From NCBI RefSeq assembly GCF_050943655.1, contig NZ_JBMNPQ010000085.1, positions 1-5,887 on the forward strand: 5,887 nucleotides of DNA, given 5' to 3'. Under the pieces are notes generated by a model. That model made no database searches. It was not told the origin of the DNA and saw nothing but the letters and a program-made list of their open reading frames with translations. Positions 5,883-5,887 of this stretch are shown one piece after another (the first letter of the stretch is position 1; each line of letters opens with the position of its first letter). A program made the position numbers and the translations under genes. The DNA comes from Peptoniphilus_A sp050943655 (GTDB lineage Bacteria > Bacillota > Clostridia > Tissierellales > Peptoniphilaceae).

Positions 5883-5887
5883 AAATG

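Noticed and set aside
5855..5887. TPP or other riboswitch controlling the thiI operon
   Set aside because: Only 33 bases upstream of the first gene are in the window and they show no conserved riboswitch element.

Overview
The window is AT-rich and gene-dense, with strong GGAGG-type ribosome binding sites. It looks like a low-GC Gram-positive (Firmicutes) chromosome. The gene families and base composition would suit an anaerobic coccus of the Tissierellia/Peptoniphilaceae kind (Anaerococcus, Peptoniphilus, Finegoldia, Parvimonas), but that placement is inference and was not tested by any search.

Layout: bases 1-195 are a leader with an extended -10 promoter and an 8-bp inverted repeat. A single plus-strand gene follows (196-1416). 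It encodes an AraC-type regulator with an N-terminal cupin-like sensor and two tandem AraC DNA-binding domains. It converges on a minus-strand operon, and the 94-bp gap between them holds a strong, apparently bidirectional terminator hairpin (1457-1492). The rest of the window is the operon, read right to left: LUD-domain protein (5854-5261), IscS/NifS-type cysteine desulfurase (5237-4089), ThiI (4084-2918), LemA-family protein (2908-2336) and a TPM-domain membrane protein with a glycine-rich tail (2326-1511). A -10-like box sits at the right edge of the window, just before the LUD gene.

How the genes work together: the desulfurase and the short ThiI, which lacks a rhodanese domain, form a plausible sulfur-relay pair for 4-thiouridine in tRNA, like the B. 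subtilis NifZ-ThiI pair. LemA and TPM proteins commonly occur side by side and are predicted here to be a membrane/envelope pair of unknown function. The junctions desulfurase-thiI, thiI-lemA and lemA-TPM are 4, 9 and 9 bases, and at each one the Shine-Dalgarno of the downstream gene contains the stop codon of the upstream gene. This suggests tight translational coupling of two functionally unrelated pairs.

Most of the window is ordinary housekeeping content. The points that merit a second look are the double-AraC regulator with its inverted-repeat leader, the LUD protein that lacks the family's usual C-terminal cysteine cluster, and the chained stop-in-SD junctions. I see no mobile element, CRISPR array, tRNA or rRNA, and no intergenic stretch over 300 bases.
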